In this document: piece after piece, positions 48,594 through 58,049 of the stretch
Layout: the number at the start of each line of letters is the position of its first letter
Numbering within the stretch: position 1 is the first letter of the stretch
Source: Tetragenococcus sp041859945
Lineage (GTDB): Bacteria; Bacillota; Bacilli; Lactobacillales; Enterococcaceae
Assembly: GCA_041859945.1 (NCBI GenBank)
Contig: JBFLGC010000004.1
Location: forward strand, 1-64,000
DNA: 64,000 bases
Reading direction: 5' to 3'
The notes under the pieces: model-generated
What the model was told of the DNA's origin: nothing
Databases searched by the model: none
What the model saw: only the letters and a program-made list of their open reading frames with translations
Made by a program: the position numbers and the translations under genes

Positions 48594-49895
48594 ATGAATA
48601 AGACAAATGCCAAAAAGTCCAAAACAACGAAAATTAAACGAACTGAAAATTATTATCAACAGGTCAAGAAAGTCAACACGATTTCAATTATGATTTGCGG
48701 CGTGTTTTTAGTTATCGGCTTGCTATTTTTTACTATCGGACTGCCTAAATGGAATGCTAGAAAAGCCGATCAAAACGTAGAGTATCACGAGATGATCGCC
48801 TATTATGAAGCGGAAAAAGAAGCAATAGAAAATGGCGAAAAAGCAACAGATCAACCTTCTTTTGAAGAAACGATCGAAAGTCAAGAAGAATATTATGAGG
48901 AATTTGATTCTAGCAAAGATACCTATGAGATTGATATCGATGACGTTGGTACGATCCAAATCAATCGGAACAATATTTTTGTATCAGATAATGCCCATAT
49001 TCTATCAGATGATGTGAAAGAGCAGGTCTGGGAACTGAATCGGCAGATGAACGATACTGCTAACGGCACTCAACTTATGGTAGTGACGATCCCCGAATTG
49101 CCTGACGGAGAAAGCATTGAAAGTTATGCGACGGCGATTTTTAACACATTGGGAATCGGCAATAGCGAAGAAGATAATGGCGTCTTGTATTTGATGTCTA
49201 TTGACGAACAAGAGACGCGACTTGAAGTAGGGTATGGCTTAGAGAGCTCTTTAACCGATGCGACTAGCCAAGATATCTTAGACGACGAGGACGTGATCGA
49301 TGCCTATCAAGACGAAGATTACAGTACTGGCGTCGAATATACGCTAGCGCTGATCGAACCTTATATCAATACTAAAACACCGCAACAAGATGCAGCTATT
49401 GCTGACTACGAAGGTAAATTAGCGCTATTACCTTTTCTTTACGCGATTCCTGTTGTGATCATTGTTTTACTAACACTCTTTTTTGTGTGGTATCTCTCGA
49501 GCATTTTGAAATCACGTCGTCTTTTTGAAAAAGATCATCAGAAATTAGTGGCAATCGAAGAAAAAGAGGACGATTCACAAGCGGCAAATCGAGCAATCGA
49601 GCAGTTGGACCTGTATAAGTTAGCTGTTTATGGAACGGTCATTTGGCAAAGCTATCGCCATATCTTACGAGCCCGCGATTTAGGCAAAATCCTACAACGC
49701 CATCCTAATGGCAAACGTGTCGGTGGCAACGTCTTAGTGGGGGAAGTTCTCTATAATCGTAATGGACGCGTTTTGACGCACACCTATTCAGAATCTAGTT
49801 ATAGTGGTCATTCCGATTCTAGTTCTGGTGGCTTTGGCGGTGGCTCTTTTGGGGGTGGATCGTCTGGTGGCGGCGGTGCCTCGGGTGGCTGGTAG
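48594..49895 (+). CDS. TPM-domain membrane protein with Gly/Ser-rich tail
   Basis: 433 residues. A basic N-terminus and helix (ISIMICGVFLVIGLLFFTIGL) lead to an acidic linker. A TPM domain follows (about 120-270: NIFVSDNAHILSDDVKEQVWELN, QLMVVTIPELPDGESIESYA, EVGYGLESSLTD), then a second helix and a tail made of Gly and Ser ending SGGW. It resembles YgcG-type proteins that accompany LemA. Some TPM proteins are phosphatases or help assemble membrane complexes; the role here is unknown. Confidence 0.88.
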   Translation: MNKTNAKKSKTTKIKRTENYYQQVKKVNTISIMICGVFLVIGLLFFTIGLPKWNARKADQNVEYHEMIAYYEAEKEAIENGEKATDQPSFEETIESQEEYYEEFDSSKDTYEIDIDDVGTIQINRNNIFVSDNAHILSDDVKEQVWELNRQMNDTANGTQLMVVTIPELPDGESIESYATAIFNTLGIGNSEEDNGVLYLMSIDEQETRLEVGYGLESSLTDATSQDILDDEDVIDAYQDEDYSTGVEYTLALIEPYINTKTPQQDAAIADYEGKLALLPFLYAIPVVIIVLLTLFFVWYLSSILKSRRLFEKDHQKLVAIEEKEDDSQAANRAIEQLDLYKLAVYGTVIWQSYRHILRARDLGKILQRHPNGKRVGGNVLVGEVLYNRNGRVLTHTYSESSYSGHSDSSSGGFGGGSFGGGSSGGGGASGGW

Positions 49896-49912
49896 AAAAA
49901 AATTCGTTTTTA

Positions 49913-49950
49913 AAAGTGTTCCTTCTCTACTTAAGGAGCACTTTTTTTTA
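49913..49950 (+). terminator. Terminator of the lemA operon
   Basis: AAAGTGTTCCTT (49913-49924) pairs with AAGGAGCACTTT (49933-49944), one wobble pair, followed by T to 49949. Confidence 0.88.
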
Positions 49951-50050
49951 CTATTAAGGAGTATTTTTTGAGCGTCGATCAAAGACTGGTCTATCAATCT
50001 CCTGGCACTTTTATCTAGTGAAAAGAGTATATGAAAAATGGGATGAAAGA
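49951..50050 (+). repeat. Interspersed noncoding repeat, copy C (diverged)
   Basis: It starts CTATTAAGGAGTATT directly after the lemA terminator and ends GGGATGAAAG. Blocks such as CGATCAAAGACTGGTCTATC and CTTTTATCTAGTG correspond in order to copy A at 36293, but identity is clearly lower than between A and B. The next 200 bases, up to the DUF2264 gene, have no recognised element other than a weak TTGACG box and the GTTAAAGGAG site. Confidence 0.5.
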
Positions 50051-50248
50051 AACGGAGTGCTTGCACCATATTCGGTTATTTGGTGTAGAGTAGATAGGTA
50101 ATAAAGCTAAATTTTCATTGATTGGTTGTCAAAAGAAATAATTGATTTTTAGATTAGAGAATTTGACTGGCTCTTCTTGACGAAAACTGGACAAATGAAT
50201 CTGATTGCGCGAAAATAAAGGAAATAAAAATGTTAAAGGAGTAGAAAA

Positions 50249-51382
50249 ATGAACCGACAAGATTGGCTACAAACGATGGATAAAATCGTTTATCCGGTAT
50301 TAGAAGCATTAAGTAAAGAAGAATTACGCGAAAAATTACCCACTGACTTTCATCCAGAACGACAAAAATTTGCGATGTTAGAGGCTTTTGGGCGGACTGT
50401 TACTGGGATTTCTCCCTGGTTGGAATTGGAAACGGTCCAAGCGGATGAAGAGCGCGCTTTGCAAGAAAAATACCGTCAAATGGTGCGTCGAGGCCTTGAC
50501 CATGCTACGGATCCGAATTCGAAAGATTACATGAATTTTAGTGAAACAGGTCAACCTTTAGTAGATGCGGCCTTTTTGTCCCATGGAATCATTCGGGCGC
50601 CACATCAATTGGCGGATAAGTTGCCAGAGAATATAAAAAAACAGGTTTGTCTCGCTTTGAAACAAACACGGGCCACCATTCCACCAAATATGAACTGGAA
50701 TCTTTTTTCGGCCATGGTCGAAGCAGCCCTCTATGTGTTAGGTGATCCTGATTATGATCTGTTACGCGTGATTTATGCCTTACGCTTGTTAGATGACTGG
50801 TATTTTGGCGATGGCATTTATGGCGATGGCCCCCACTTTAATTTTGATTATTACAATAGCTACGTGATCCAACCGATGGCGATCGATTTAATCGATCTTT
50901 TTTACGAAAAAAATGAAGAGATCCGTCACTATCGCGACAAAATGATTCCGCGCTTCACACGTTTTGCAGCAATCCAAGAGCGAATGATCGCGCCAGACGG
51001 GAGTTTCCCAATCATCGGACGCTCGATCACCTATCGCTTTGGGGCTTTTCAAGCTTTGGCGCAAGCTACTTTACAAAATCGCTTAGCGATAGAGATCAGT
51101 CCAGCCCAAGTACGCTGTGGCTTGTCTGCTGTCATTACTAAAACGATGGACGCATCGCAAAATTTTGATCAAAAAGGTTGGCTGACTGCTGGTGTTTATG
51201 GAAATCAACCCGAACTTGCGGAAGGCTATATCAGTACTGGGAGTCTGTATCTTTGTTCAGCTGTTTTTTTACCACTTGGTTTGCCTGAGACAGCTTCCTT
51301 TTGGAAAGATCCAGATGAAGCTTGGACCGCCAAAAAAGTGTGGACAGGTGGTAAGATCAGAATCGATCATGGTGTGGATTAA
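50249..51382 (+). CDS. DUF2264 family protein
   Basis: 377 residues. KFAMLEAFGRTVTGISPWLEL, FSHG-like LSHGIIRAP, WNLFSAMVEAALYVLGDPDY, WYFGDGIYGDGPHFNFDYYNSYVIQPMAIDL and GRSITYRFGAF are DUF2264 landmarks, an all-helical toroid-like fold. These proteins occur in loci for acidic plant polysaccharides and may act on their oligosaccharides. It has no signal peptide. It has its own terminator and is separated by 420 bases from the ABC operon. Confidence 0.83.
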   Translation: MNRQDWLQTMDKIVYPVLEALSKEELREKLPTDFHPERQKFAMLEAFGRTVTGISPWLELETVQADEERALQEKYRQMVRRGLDHATDPNSKDYMNFSETGQPLVDAAFLSHGIIRAPHQLADKLPENIKKQVCLALKQTRATIPPNMNWNLFSAMVEAALYVLGDPDYDLLRVIYALRLLDDWYFGDGIYGDGPHFNFDYYNSYVIQPMAIDLIDLFYEKNEEIRHYRDKMIPRFTRFAAIQERMIAPDGSFPIIGRSITYRFGAFQALAQATLQNRLAIEISPAQVRCGLSAVITKTMDASQNFDQKGWLTAGVYGNQPELAEGYISTGSLYLCSAVFLPLGLPETASFWKDPDEAWTAKKVWTGGKIRIDHGVD

Positions 51383-51396
51383 CAAGCAAATTGTTA

Positions 51397-51433
51397 AAAG
51401 TCGAGAACTGAAGTTTTGTTCTCGACTTTTTTC
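51397..51433 (+). terminator. Terminator after the DUF2264 gene
   Basis: AAAGTCGAGAAC (51397-51408) pairs with GTTCTCGACTTT (51418-51429), then TTT. The stem is perfect. Confidence 0.9.
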
Positions 51434-51435
51434 AG

Positions 51436-51581
51436 CTACTAAGGAAGTATATCTTTTTGGTGTCGTTTAAAGCTCGGCCAATCAGTCTTATTAGTGCGGA
51501 AAAACACTTGAGCGGAAAACTTATGGCGGGAAATACTTCAAAAAGATGAAAGGCACCAGAAATGAAAAAGGAAGTGCCTTT
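51436..51581 (+). repeat. Interspersed noncoding repeat, copy B, with trailing hairpin
   Basis: It begins CTACTAAGGAAGTATAT right after the terminator and runs to AAAAAGATGAAAG (about 51552), matching copy A over roughly 118 bases with few gaps. It is followed by AAAGGCAC (51549-51556) pairing with GTGCCTTT (51574-51581). There is no ORF. Confidence 0.75.
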
Positions 51582-51803
51582 GATGACCCGTGAAAGACAC
51601 CATAGACACGTAAGTAGGAATGTATGACGATTAAGAGACCATTGCTACGAAAGAAGGAACTTAGATAATAAATGAGTGTTTTTTATTTTTGTGAAGCAAT
51701 TGCTTTCATATGAAAGCGCTAAATTTGTGGCTATCCAATTAAAATAGTGTCATTTCATTATGATTTCGCTTTCACTATAATAGCAAATGAAGGAGGAATG
51801 AAA
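51582..51803 (+). promoter_or_regulatory. Control region of the second glycan operon: cre site, palindromes, promoter
   Basis: TGAAAGCGCTAAAT (51711-51724) agrees with the CcpA cre consensus TGWAARCGYTWNCW at 13 of 14 positions. It overlaps GCTTTCATATGAAAGC (51702-51717), a perfect 16-bp palindrome, and AGCAATTGCT (51695-51704) lies next to it. TATAAT (51776-51781) after TTCATT with a 16-base spacer is a promoter candidate close to the AAGGAGG site at 51790-51796. Carbon catabolite repression and a local regulator are both suggested. Confidence 0.66.
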
Positions 51804-52757
51804 ATGGATACAGCAACAATAACCAAGGCGACAAACAAACAGTCTAAAAAGAAGAAAAGGGGTTGGAAGCAGGAATTCAAACGCAATTGGCCCTTATATG
51901 TTTTATTGCTTCCGGCGCTTATTTGCGTGGCACTCTTTAATTATGCGCCCATGGGTGGTCTTTTGATGGCTTTTCAAAATTATAAACCATGGTTAGGTAT
52001 TTTTGGTTCAGAATTTGTTGGGTTAGAAAATTTCCGCCGTATTTTTGAATTTCCAGAATCTTATCAAGCTATTATCAACACAGTGATCATCGCTGTGTGG
52101 AAAATCGTTTTAGGACTTATTGTACCAGTTATCACAGCACTACTATTGAATGAAGTACGACAAGCAGGTATCAAAAAAGGTATTCAAACCCTCGTTTATT
52201 TACCGCACTTTTTGTCATGGGTCACTGTTGCTGGAATGTTGAAAGATATTTTAGGCCTAGATGGGATCGTCAATGTTTTTCTTGAAAAAATCGGGATCAC
52301 ACCGATTTTCTTCTTAGGTGAAGCTAGTATGTTTCGCCAAATCGTGATCGTGTCTGATTTGTGGAAAGGCTTTGGTTTTGGCATGATCGTTTATTTAGCG
52401 GCGATCGCAAATATCGATCCGAATTTATACGAAGCTGCTGAAATGGATGGTGCCAATCGCTTCCAGCAAACGTTGCACGTGACTTTACCTGGCATGTTAC
52501 CAATGATCATTGTCATGGCGACTTTAAGTTTAGGAAATGTCTTGAATGCTGGCTTTGACCAAGTATTCAACTTATATTCGCCGCTTACCTATAGCACTGG
52601 TGATATCATCGATACTTATGTATATCGGCAATCGCTACTAAATGGACAATATAGTTTCGGGACGGCTGTCGGCCTCTTCAAGTCAGGGATAGGTCTGGTT
52701 TTAACGGTCATCTCATATAAAATCGCCTATAAAGTAGCCGGATACCGCATCTTTTAG
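51804..52757 (+). CDS. Sugar ABC importer permease, LplB-like
   Basis: The ATG at 51804 sits seven bases after AGGAGG. The 317-residue protein has a basic N-terminus (KKKKRGWKQEFKRNWPLYVLLLPALI), six helices and the EAA loop YEAAEMDGANRFQQTLHVTLPGM. NYAPMGGLLMAFQNYKPWLGI is typical of LplB/YtcP-system permeases, which import complex plant oligosaccharides. It pairs with the next gene. Confidence 0.92.
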   Translation: MDTATITKATNKQSKKKKRGWKQEFKRNWPLYVLLLPALICVALFNYAPMGGLLMAFQNYKPWLGIFGSEFVGLENFRRIFEFPESYQAIINTVIIAVWKIVLGLIVPVITALLLNEVRQAGIKKGIQTLVYLPHFLSWVTVAGMLKDILGLDGIVNVFLEKIGITPIFFLGEASMFRQIVIVSDLWKGFGFGMIVYLAAIANIDPNLYEAAEMDGANRFQQTLHVTLPGMLPMIIVMATLSLGNVLNAGFDQVFNLYSPLTYSTGDIIDTYVYRQSLLNGQYSFGTAVGLFKSGIGLVLTVISYKIAYKVAGYRIF

Positions 52758-52772
52758 AAAGGAGGGAGCCAG

Positions 52773-53642
52773 ATGTATCATCAATCGAAAAGTTACAAAG
52801 TTTTTTCTGTGATCAATATCATATTTCTTAGTTTACTTGCTTTGCTCTGTGTTCTTCCTCTGATCAACTTATTTGCGCTTTCGTTAAGTAGCAAAGCGGC
52901 TGCCAATGGGGGATTGGTTACTTTTTGGCCGATTGATTTCACCGCGCAAGCTTACGTAAAAACCTTCCAAAATGCTAATTTTGTTCGCTCGATCGGTATC
53001 TCAGTAGCGCGGACAGTCATTGGGACGGTTTTTAGTATGTTTGTGATCACCACAGCGGGTTATGCCTTATCTAAAGACTTTCGGGGCAGAAATACGATCA
53101 TGTGGTTACTCGTTTTCACGATGTTATTTGGCGGTGGGTTGATTCCTTCCTACATCGTCAATACTAGCCTAGGCTTGAAAAATAGTTTTTGGGTCTATAT
53201 TTTCCCAGGAGCTTTTAGTTGTTACAATATGATCTTGATCATGAACTTTTTCAAATCGATCCCTAAGGCTTTAGAGGAAGCGGCCTTGATCGATGGCGCC
53301 AGTTTCTTTACCGTTTTTCGGAAGATCTATTTACCACTATCATTGCCTGGCTTAGCCACCGTCGCTTTGTTTATTATGGTAGGTAATTGGAATGATTGGT
53401 TCACTGGGATCTTGTATATGTCAGACACGAAGAATTATCCATTGGCCTCATTCTTACAAGTGATCGTCGTTCAAAATAATACTCAAGATTTGGCGCTGGA
53501 TCCAACTTCAGCTGAACAAATGTCACAACGGACGATCAAAGCAGCACAAGTTTTTATTGGCGCTTTACCAATACTTATGGTTTATCCATTTTTACAAAAA
53601 TATTTTGTAAAAGGGATCGTCATGGGTGCAGTGAAAGAATAA
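52773..53642 (+). CDS. Sugar ABC importer permease, YtcP-like
   Basis: 289 residues, six helices, and the coupling loop KALEEAALIDGASFFTVFRKIYLP. The segment FSLSSKAAANGG-like LFALSLSSKAAANGGLVTFWP is characteristic of YtcP permeases. The end (FVKGIVMGAVKE) is the usual C-terminus. It has an AAAGGAGGG site. Forms the membrane channel with the LplB-like protein; the ATPase must come from elsewhere. Confidence 0.92.
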   Translation: MYHQSKSYKVFSVINIIFLSLLALLCVLPLINLFALSLSSKAAANGGLVTFWPIDFTAQAYVKTFQNANFVRSIGISVARTVIGTVFSMFVITTAGYALSKDFRGRNTIMWLLVFTMLFGGGLIPSYIVNTSLGLKNSFWVYIFPGAFSCYNMILIMNFFKSIPKALEEAALIDGASFFTVFRKIYLPLSLPGLATVALFIMVGNWNDWFTGILYMSDTKNYPLASFLQVIVVQNNTQDLALDPTSAEQMSQRTIKAAQVFIGALPILMVYPFLQKYFVKGIVMGAVKE

Positions 53643-53663
53643 AAATTCTAGGAGGAAAAATTG

Positions 53664-55322
53664 ATGAAAAGAAAGCAAGCTTTGGTATCGGTACTTTTGT
53701 GTTCGGCTGTGATGCTAGCGGCATGTGGGGGCAATGATAAGACGACCGAAAGTACGTCAGCAGCAGAAAAAGATTCATCAGGAAAATGGTCCGATATCAC
53801 GATCACGACTGCTAAACAATTAGATGAAAATGCTGGTAAATATGATAAAGGCGACGATATAAATAACAATCCAATGACACGTCTTGGCGAAGATAAAAAA
53901 GGCATAAAAATCGAAACGACATTATTAGGTGGCGATGCAGGGAATTACACGACTAAATTACGTTTAGCCTTAACTGGTTCAGAAGATCTACCGGATGTCT
54001 TCCCTGTTTATGATACGCAAATGGCTGCTGATATGATCGAATCTGGGCGTGTGAAAGCCATCGATGATGATATTGAAAAATATATGCCTGATCGGATCAA
54101 AGAAATCTATGATAATTATCCAGAGAGTTTCTATCCAGTGACAGAAGATGGCAAAACCTATGGGGTCGCCAATGCACCGGCGCTAGATAATGGTCAGGTG
54201 ATGATCATTCGGCAAGACTGGTTAGATAAATTAGGGTTAGATGCACCAACGACTATGGATGAATTTGAAAAAGTGATTAAAGCTTTCACTGAAGAAGACC
54301 CGGATGGCAATGGTAAAGCAGATACGTATGGTTTTACTTACGCTGGTTCAGATATTTATAACACAGGTTGGGTCGCGGATCCAGTCATGCTCTTTTCCGC
54401 AAATTCAGGAAAAATGTTCCCAGGAACTTGGCAAGAAGATGAAGATGGCAACTTACAATATGGCTCGATCGATGAAGGTAACCGCACGACTCTAGAAAAA
54501 ATGGCTGAATGGCATAAAGCCGGTTACTTATTTAAAGAAGCGGCCTCAACGGGTGCTTGGGATGCTATGAATGAGTTCACAGAAGGCAAAGCCGGGATCT
54601 TTATGGGGCGTGCTTGGGCGATCGGCTCGGTTAATGATTTGGTCGTCAATAATCCAGATGCGGTCATCAAGGCTTATCCGACTTTACGTCAAGATAATGG
54701 AGATCCTTCTTATCAAAATGCCGCAACAAATGATGGGTATCTAATGTTCAATGCAGACTTCAATGATATGGAAGCTTTCTTCGACTATTATGACTGGCTG
54801 TATGGGGTTGCTTTTGGTGATGAAGAATTCAAATATGGTTATATTCAAGGTTTAGATTATGATATTGTAGACGACAAGGTAGTTTTTGATTCTAAATTAT
54901 TCAATACGCCGATAGATGATCCATTTTCTACAGGAAAAGCTTTGTTAACAAAAAATACGCCACAAATCGATACTATGAAAGCTTCTTATGACATCGTGGT
55001 GGAAAAGAAAGAACCAGAAACAGGGCTAGAATTAAAAGCTGCGGCTGGTCTTGAAACGAATTCGGCTCAAGAAACAGGCAATGCCCTTGCTTATGAACAT
55101 CGTGAAGAACAATTGCCTACCTTATTTAATGGGGCTCCTACTGAAACGATGCAAAAAAACTGGGAACAATTACAAACGATGGAAAAAGAAACGTATACCA
55201 ATATTATCTATGGTAAACAAGACATCAGTGCCTTTGATGACTTTGTAAGTAAATGGAAAAGTCAAGGTGGAGATCAAATCACCGAGGAAGTCAATGAATG
55301 GTATCAAGGTGTCAACAAATAA
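53664..55322 (+). CDS. Sugar ABC importer substrate-binding lipoprotein, LipO-like
   Basis: The ATG at 53664 is eight bases from GGAGG. The 552-residue lipoprotein has lipobox MLAAC (Cys about residue 20) and a large family 1 binding fold, with a calcium-loop-like motif DPDGNGKADTYG near residue 215 and RQDWLDKLGLDAPTTMDEF. At over 500 residues it belongs to the long LipO/YtcQ type that binds larger oligosaccharides. It completes the importer with the two upstream permease genes. Confidence 0.92.
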   Translation: MKRKQALVSVLLCSAVMLAACGGNDKTTESTSAAEKDSSGKWSDITITTAKQLDENAGKYDKGDDINNNPMTRLGEDKKGIKIETTLLGGDAGNYTTKLRLALTGSEDLPDVFPVYDTQMAADMIESGRVKAIDDDIEKYMPDRIKEIYDNYPESFYPVTEDGKTYGVANAPALDNGQVMIIRQDWLDKLGLDAPTTMDEFEKVIKAFTEEDPDGNGKADTYGFTYAGSDIYNTGWVADPVMLFSANSGKMFPGTWQEDEDGNLQYGSIDEGNRTTLEKMAEWHKAGYLFKEAASTGAWDAMNEFTEGKAGIFMGRAWAIGSVNDLVVNNPDAVIKAYPTLRQDNGDPSYQNAATNDGYLMFNADFNDMEAFFDYYDWLYGVAFGDEEFKYGYIQGLDYDIVDDKVVFDSKLFNTPIDDPFSTGKALLTKNTPQIDTMKASYDIVVEKKEPETGLELKAAAGLETNSAQETGNALAYEHREEQLPTLFNGAPTETMQKNWEQLQTMEKETYTNIIYGKQDISAFDDFVSKWKSQGGDQITEEVNEWYQGVNK

Positions 55323-55325
55323 CAG

Positions 55326-55370
55326 GAAACAAGCTAAGGTGGAAAATCTCTTCCACCTTTCCTTGTTTTC
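55326..55370 (+). terminator. Hairpin after the binding-protein gene
   Basis: GAAACAAG and AAGGTGGAA (55326-55344) pair with TTCCACCTT and CTTGTTTTC (55351-55370) around a six-base loop. It probably allows partial read-through, since a weak promoter (extended -10 TGATATAAT, 55373-55381) follows for the next genes. Confidence 0.75.
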
Positions 55371-55403
55371 AATGATATAATGAAAACAAAAAAAGGAGTC
55401 AAA

Positions 55404-56351
55404 ATGTTTATGAGAGAGACGCTACGCCAAAATGGCGAACTTTGGTATGATACAGAAGGTCGAGCAATCCATGCGCATGGTGGATGGATCTTAAAAACGG
55501 CCGACTATTACTATTGGTACGGTGAAGATCGCCGCGCAAATTATTATGTTTCTTGTTATCGTTCCAAAGATTTAGTGGAATGGGAGTTTCGTAATCATAT
55601 TTTAACGACTGATTCCAAGACGGCTCAGATCCGGGTGCGGACGAGGTGTCAATTACTTAATGAGTCTGGTCATAAAGTCAATTTAGAACGACCAAAAGTC
55701 ATCTACAATGAAAAAACGCAACAATTTGTATTGTGGATCCATTTTGAAAACGGTCAAGATTATCGTGATGCTGCTTGCGCCATTGCGACCTGTTCAACAC
55801 CAGATGGCGATTTCACTTATCACGGACATTTCAATCCTTATGGCTATATGTCACGCGATTGCACGCTTTTTGTCGATGATGATCAAACAGCTTATTTTAT
55901 TGCGGCTGCTCGTGATAATGCCGATATGCATGTGTATCGGCTAAGTGAGGATTATTTGAATATCGACTGTTTGGTCCAACGTTTGTGGCAAGGGGAATAT
56001 CGAGAAGCTCCGGCAGTGTTCAAGGTGAATAATGAATATGTCATGTTATCTTCATTTTGTACGGGTTGGACGCCAAATCAGGGTAAATATGCAGTAGCAA
56101 AAGAAATGGCAGGCAAGTGGTCAGCGCTCACTGAAATCGGGGATGCGACCACTTTTGGAAGCCAACCCGCTTTTATTTTAAAAGCCTACGATCAATGTCT
56201 TTATTTTGGGGATCGTTGGGGTGGCGATGAGGGCTACTTTGAATCAGGTTATGTCGTTTATCCTTTAAAAAAGGAAGGCACACGATGGATCTTACAGCCT
56301 GCAGATGAAGTGAATTTTACCGAGCAAGGGCTCACGTTCATAAATAAATAA
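55404..56351 (+). CDS. GH43-like glycosidase (exo-galactanase-like group)
   Basis: The ATG at 55404 follows AAAGGAG; earlier ATG codons overlap the -10 box. The 315-residue intracellular protein is a five-bladed propeller: WYDTEGRAIHAHGGWILKTADYYYWYGED near the start, ERPKVIYNEKTQQFVLWIH, SRDCTLFVDDDQTAYFI and YREAPAVFKVNNEYVMLSS. The AHGG-YYWYGE pattern recalls GH43 subfamilies with exo-beta-1,3-galactanases. Catalytic Asp and Glu are likely in SRDCTLF and YREAPAV. Substrate is inferred only. Confidence 0.78.
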   Translation: MFMRETLRQNGELWYDTEGRAIHAHGGWILKTADYYYWYGEDRRANYYVSCYRSKDLVEWEFRNHILTTDSKTAQIRVRTRCQLLNESGHKVNLERPKVIYNEKTQQFVLWIHFENGQDYRDAACAIATCSTPDGDFTYHGHFNPYGYMSRDCTLFVDDDQTAYFIAAARDNADMHVYRLSEDYLNIDCLVQRLWQGEYREAPAVFKVNNEYVMLSSFCTGWTPNQGKYAVAKEMAGKWSALTEIGDATTFGSQPAFILKAYDQCLYFGDRWGGDEGYFESGYVVYPLKKEGTRWILQPADEVNFTEQGLTFINK

Positions 56352-56369
56352 GTATAGGGAGAATGACTC

Positions 56370-58049
56370 ATGAAAAAAACGAAGAATTTTTTATATATTT
56401 TCGCTGTTTTTTTAGTAGTCATTCTTTTATCGATCATTATTTTGTACCGCTTTACCACGCAAGCGCTTAGTCATAGTTATACACAATCAGCGGAAAATCA
56501 ATTGGTTTATGCTAGCAATAACTTAGCTGAAAAGAGTAAGGAGATCGAATTATTGGCAACTTCGGTCTTGACCGATGATACTGTTCGCTTTTTTCAGAAT
56601 AAAATAGCTGCGGATTCTCTGGATGACTATGAATATGTCCAGACGTTAAAGGCAATTCGCGAACGCATCAAACAGATCCAGTATAATTCGATCGGGATCG
56701 AAGCTGTCTATGTTTATTGGCCCAAAGAGGATTTGACCATCACGACCAAATCGGCGGAATCTATCAAAACCGATCCTTGGTTCAAAGAGTTGCAGACGAA
56801 AAGGCGCAACTGGGGCAATCATGACGAGGTCCTCTATTTCTCAACTTCTTATCCTTATGTGGCGATAGATGAGGCACTCCCTGATTATTGGGTCATCGTG
56901 CAAATGAAAGATAGTTATTTACGGGAAATCAAAACGAGTGCCACAAATCTTGAAGACTCGCATGCCGTTATCCGGATGCCGGATGGAGCAACTTTATTTG
57001 AAGCAAACAAAACAGATAAAGCGGTAGTAGAAAAAATAGCGCAATTAGATCAAAATGCCGAAATCAAACTTTACGATCAACGTTTTAAAGTTTTGACTCG
57101 ATATCTCGATAACAACCGTATCCAGGTCATCAGTTATTTTGATCTGGGAACGTTTATGGGGCCAGTGACATGGCTCAACGGCTTGACATTTTTCGCTACT
57201 TTTTTGATCTTGCTATTAGGTATGATCATCATGTATCTTTTCTACAAAGATATTTTATCGCAATTAGATGTCTTAGTCCGAAAATTTAAGAAAGTAGAAA
57301 ATGGGGATCTTTCGACGCGAATCGACACGAAATCAAATAATGAATTTCGCTATGTATTCGATCAGTTCAATCAAATGGTCACGGGTATCGATCGGCTGTT
57401 GCTTTCTTTAAACAGTGAGTATCAGAGACGCGACACGGCGGAACGCAAACAATTACAAGCACAGATCAATCCGCATTTTTTGTATAATAGTTTGTTCTAC
57501 ATCATTTCAGTGGCAGAAGATCCGCCAGCTATTCGGGCCATGGCAAGTCATTTGGCAGAATACTATCAGTATCGGACAAGGTCTAAGGATCTGGCTGCTT
57601 TAGAAGAAGAAATCGCTTTTGCACGCTCCTATTTATCTATTATGGCGATGCGCAAATCGATCCACTATGAGATCCATGTCGCTGAAGAATATCTTGATGA
57701 AATGATCTTACCGCTTTTGATCCAGCCGCTACTAGAAAATGCCGTCCATCATGGTATTGAAGAAAAAGAAGGCGCCCATCAGATCTTTCTCACTATTCAG
57801 CCAGCAAGTTTGGGCTATGAAGTCAGTGTAGAAGATGATGGGAAAGGCTTGAGTGAAAAAGCCATGATCCAATTGACGAAAAAGATTAACCAGCAACATC
57901 ATAAAGGCGAAGAAAGCGTCGGTCTTTGGAATGTCAATCATCGCTTGATCAATTATTATGGCTCTCAATCAGCTTTACGAATCGAGGAAAGTCAACGTCT
58001 AGGTGGCTTGAAAGTAAGTTTTCAAATGCAAGGAGAGGAAAGCAGATGA
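56370..58049 (+). CDS. YesM-like sensor histidine kinase
   Basis: 559 residues: helix 1 (about 8-28), an extracellular sensor of about 240 residues, helix 2 (about 275-295), a HAMP linker (DVLVRKFKKVENGDLSTRID), and a His_kinase domain with QLQAQINPHFLYNSL (phosphoacceptor His). DDGKGLS and VGLWNVNHRL are the ATP-site boxes of this family. It likely senses an extracellular saccharide or its binding protein and phosphorylates the response regulator encoded next. Stop overlaps the regulator ATG. Confidence 0.94.
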   Translation: MKKTKNFLYIFAVFLVVILLSIIILYRFTTQALSHSYTQSAENQLVYASNNLAEKSKEIELLATSVLTDDTVRFFQNKIAADSLDDYEYVQTLKAIRERIKQIQYNSIGIEAVYVYWPKEDLTITTKSAESIKTDPWFKELQTKRRNWGNHDEVLYFSTSYPYVAIDEALPDYWVIVQMKDSYLREIKTSATNLEDSHAVIRMPDGATLFEANKTDKAVVEKIAQLDQNAEIKLYDQRFKVLTRYLDNNRIQVISYFDLGTFMGPVTWLNGLTFFATFLILLLGMIIMYLFYKDILSQLDVLVRKFKKVENGDLSTRIDTKSNNEFRYVFDQFNQMVTGIDRLLLSLNSEYQRRDTAERKQLQAQINPHFLYNSLFYIISVAEDPPAIRAMASHLAEYYQYRTRSKDLAALEEEIAFARSYLSIMAMRKSIHYEIHVAEEYLDEMILPLLIQPLLENAVHHGIEEKEGAHQIFLTIQPASLGYEVSVEDDGKGLSEKAMIQLTKKINQQHHKGEESVGLWNVNHRLINYYGSQSALRIEESQRLGGLKVSFQMQGEESR

